Positions 4,947-5,801 of a stretch of DNA of 5,801 nt are shown here, in pieces. Both the position numbers and the translations under genes were made by a program. A model generated the notes under the pieces. It saw nothing but the letters and a program-made list of their open reading frames with translations, was not told the origin of the DNA and did no database searches. This DNA comes from Acidobacteriota bacterium. Lineage in GTDB: Bacteria; Acidobacteriota; Blastocatellia; Pyrinomonadales; Pyrinomonadaceae. Each line of letters starts with the position of its first letter. Within the stretch, counting starts at the first letter, position 1. The stretch is from contig JAFBAJ010000266.1 in NCBI GenBank assembly GCA_019247865.1, positions 1-5,801 of the forward strand. Reading direction: 5' to 3'.

Positions 4947-5801
4947 TAATATTTGATCCGCACGCGGTAGACGAGGCGCGCCTCGCCGTCTTTGGCGACG
5001 GGGACGCGGAAGCGCGCGGCGAAGGCCGCCGTCTTTTCCGCTTTGAAGGTCGAAGAGAGCATCTCCCAATCGCCGCCGATGGGCTCGTTGACGATGACCG
5101 TGACGGGCTCGTCCTTGTGATTGCGAATCTTGATCTCGTAGGTGTACTCGTAGAGGCGCGAAGAGAGTTCCTTATAATCAAGCTCCTTGCGCTCGGCCAC
5201 GATGTCAAAGGCGTCGCCGACCTTGACGCGCACGTCCTCGTCCTTAGGCGTGTGGTTAATGCGGTCTTCGCCGATGAACTGCTGGCCGCCGTCCGTATCC
5301 TTTTTGTAGAGCCGCACGGTTCCGGCTGGCAGCGGCACGCCGAGCCGGTTCTGCTGGCTGTTGCGAAACTGCATGTAGACTCCGACCTTCTCCTTGATCG
5401 ACTGCCCCGGATTGTCGTAACTCAGATAGTAGTCCGGTCGCCCGTTGATGACGTAATCTTTGCTGAGATTGAAATTGACCGCCTCCAGCAGAGAGAGCTG
5501 CTTTGTCTCCTGCTCGCGGATCGTCGCCGGGCGTTCGAGCGTGTAGAGGTGATATTCAAAGAACGCCTTCTCCTTGAACGTCGAGGCGCTCTTGTCCGCC
5601 GAGCGCACAGCCGCGAGGCGCTCGTCTTCATCCCGCAACATGTCATCGCTCACGCGATTGAGGTCGCCCGCGACGAGCTGCAGGCGCGCGTTCTCGTAAC
5701 CCGTGCCGCTCATGTTCGTCAGCGTCACCCAGCCCTGCATGTCGCCCTTCGTGTCTTCCGCGTTGATGACCAGCACGTAGTCCGCGCGCCAGTTCAAACC
5801 C
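4946..5801 (-). CDS. DUF4139 domain protein, C-terminal part (5' end off the right edge)
   Basis: The frame is open from the right edge through 284 codons to a TAG at 4948-4946. The TTG at 5797 is probably not the start: the frame continues upstream of it (Gly codon at 5800-5798), and the first residues ([14 protein letters not shown]) are already inside a conserved domain. The sequence matches my recollection of DUF4139: [40 protein letters not shown], then [52 protein letters not shown] and a final beta-rich segment ending VYRVRIKY. The family is beta-rich, usually exported, and has no firmly known function; some relatives are called mucoidy-inhibitor-like. A signal peptide, if any, lies outside the window. 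The stop codon falls in the outer end of the palindromic repeat, so the last codons abut that element. It is convergent with the anti-sigma gene. Confidence 0.88.
   Translation of the reverse strand, partial: GLNWRADYVLVINAEDTKGDMQGWVTLTNMSGTGYENARLQLVAGDLNRVSDDMLRDEDERLAAVRSADKSASTFKEKAFFEYHLYTLERPATIREQETKQLSLLEAVNFNLSKDYVINGRPDYYLSYDNPGQSIKEKVGVYMQFRNSQQNRLGVPLPAGTVRLYKKDTDGGQQFIGEDRINHTPKDEDVRVKVGDAFDIVAERKELDYKELSSRLYEYTYEIKIRNHKDEPVTVIVNEPIGGDWEMLSSTFKAEKTAAFAARFRVPVAKDGEARLVYRVRIKY

Noticed and set aside
5795..5797. TTG as the start codon of the DUF4139 gene
   Set aside because: The frame stays open to the window edge and the first residues are already inside the conserved domain, so the gene simply continues outside.

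Overview
The window is high-GC bacterial chromosome and probably comes from an Acidobacteriota of the Blastocatellia/Pyrinomonadaceae kind. I base this on family resemblance, not on a marker gene. The evidence is a secreted FG-GAP/VCBS protein entering a DGDG..DLSVFRPSN-type C-terminal segment, a pilin-like domain ending in DPPLGN, a DUF4139 protein, an ECF sigma factor with a cupin anti-sigma, and two long palindromic intergenic repeats of a kind I remember as dispersed in such genomes.

Layout. Bases 1-2267 (minus) hold the first 755 codons of a large secreted protein with 14 evenly spaced FG-GAP calcium-loop repeats and the start of a fifteenth; its 3' end lies beyond the left edge. Bases 2268-2594 form a divergent promoter region. 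On the plus strand, 2595-2861 encodes an unrecognised 88-residue protein. It is followed 27 bp later by 2889-3380, a lipoprotein whose body looks like a type IV pilin or pseudopilin globular domain without the pilin N-terminus. Bases 3381-3616 are noncoding and contain an imperfect palindrome with CGCAGAG units at an 11-nt period. Bases 3617-4255 and 4252-4863 are an ATGA-coupled ECF sigma factor and its anti-sigma, which has a zinc-finger-like N-terminus and a complete cupin domain (ChrR-like architecture). A 34-bp-arm near-perfect palindrome (4867-4946) fills the space between the anti-sigma gene and a convergent gene. Bases 4946-5801 (minus) are the C-terminal part of a DUF4139 protein whose start lies beyond the right edge.

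How the genes fit together. The clearest functional unit is the sigma/anti-sigma pair, predicted to be a metal- or redox-sensing transcriptional switch. The 88-aa gene and the lipoprotein gene look co-transcribed from a good sigma-70-type promoter. The FG-GAP, lipoprotein and DUF4139 products point to the cell envelope or exterior, but nothing in the sequence shows that the sigma factor controls them. No tRNA, rRNA, CRISPR array, transposase or integrase was seen. The least ordinary items are the headless pilin-like lipoprotein, the two palindromes built from helical-turn-length units, and the fact that one palindrome supplies the stop codon of the DUF4139 gene.
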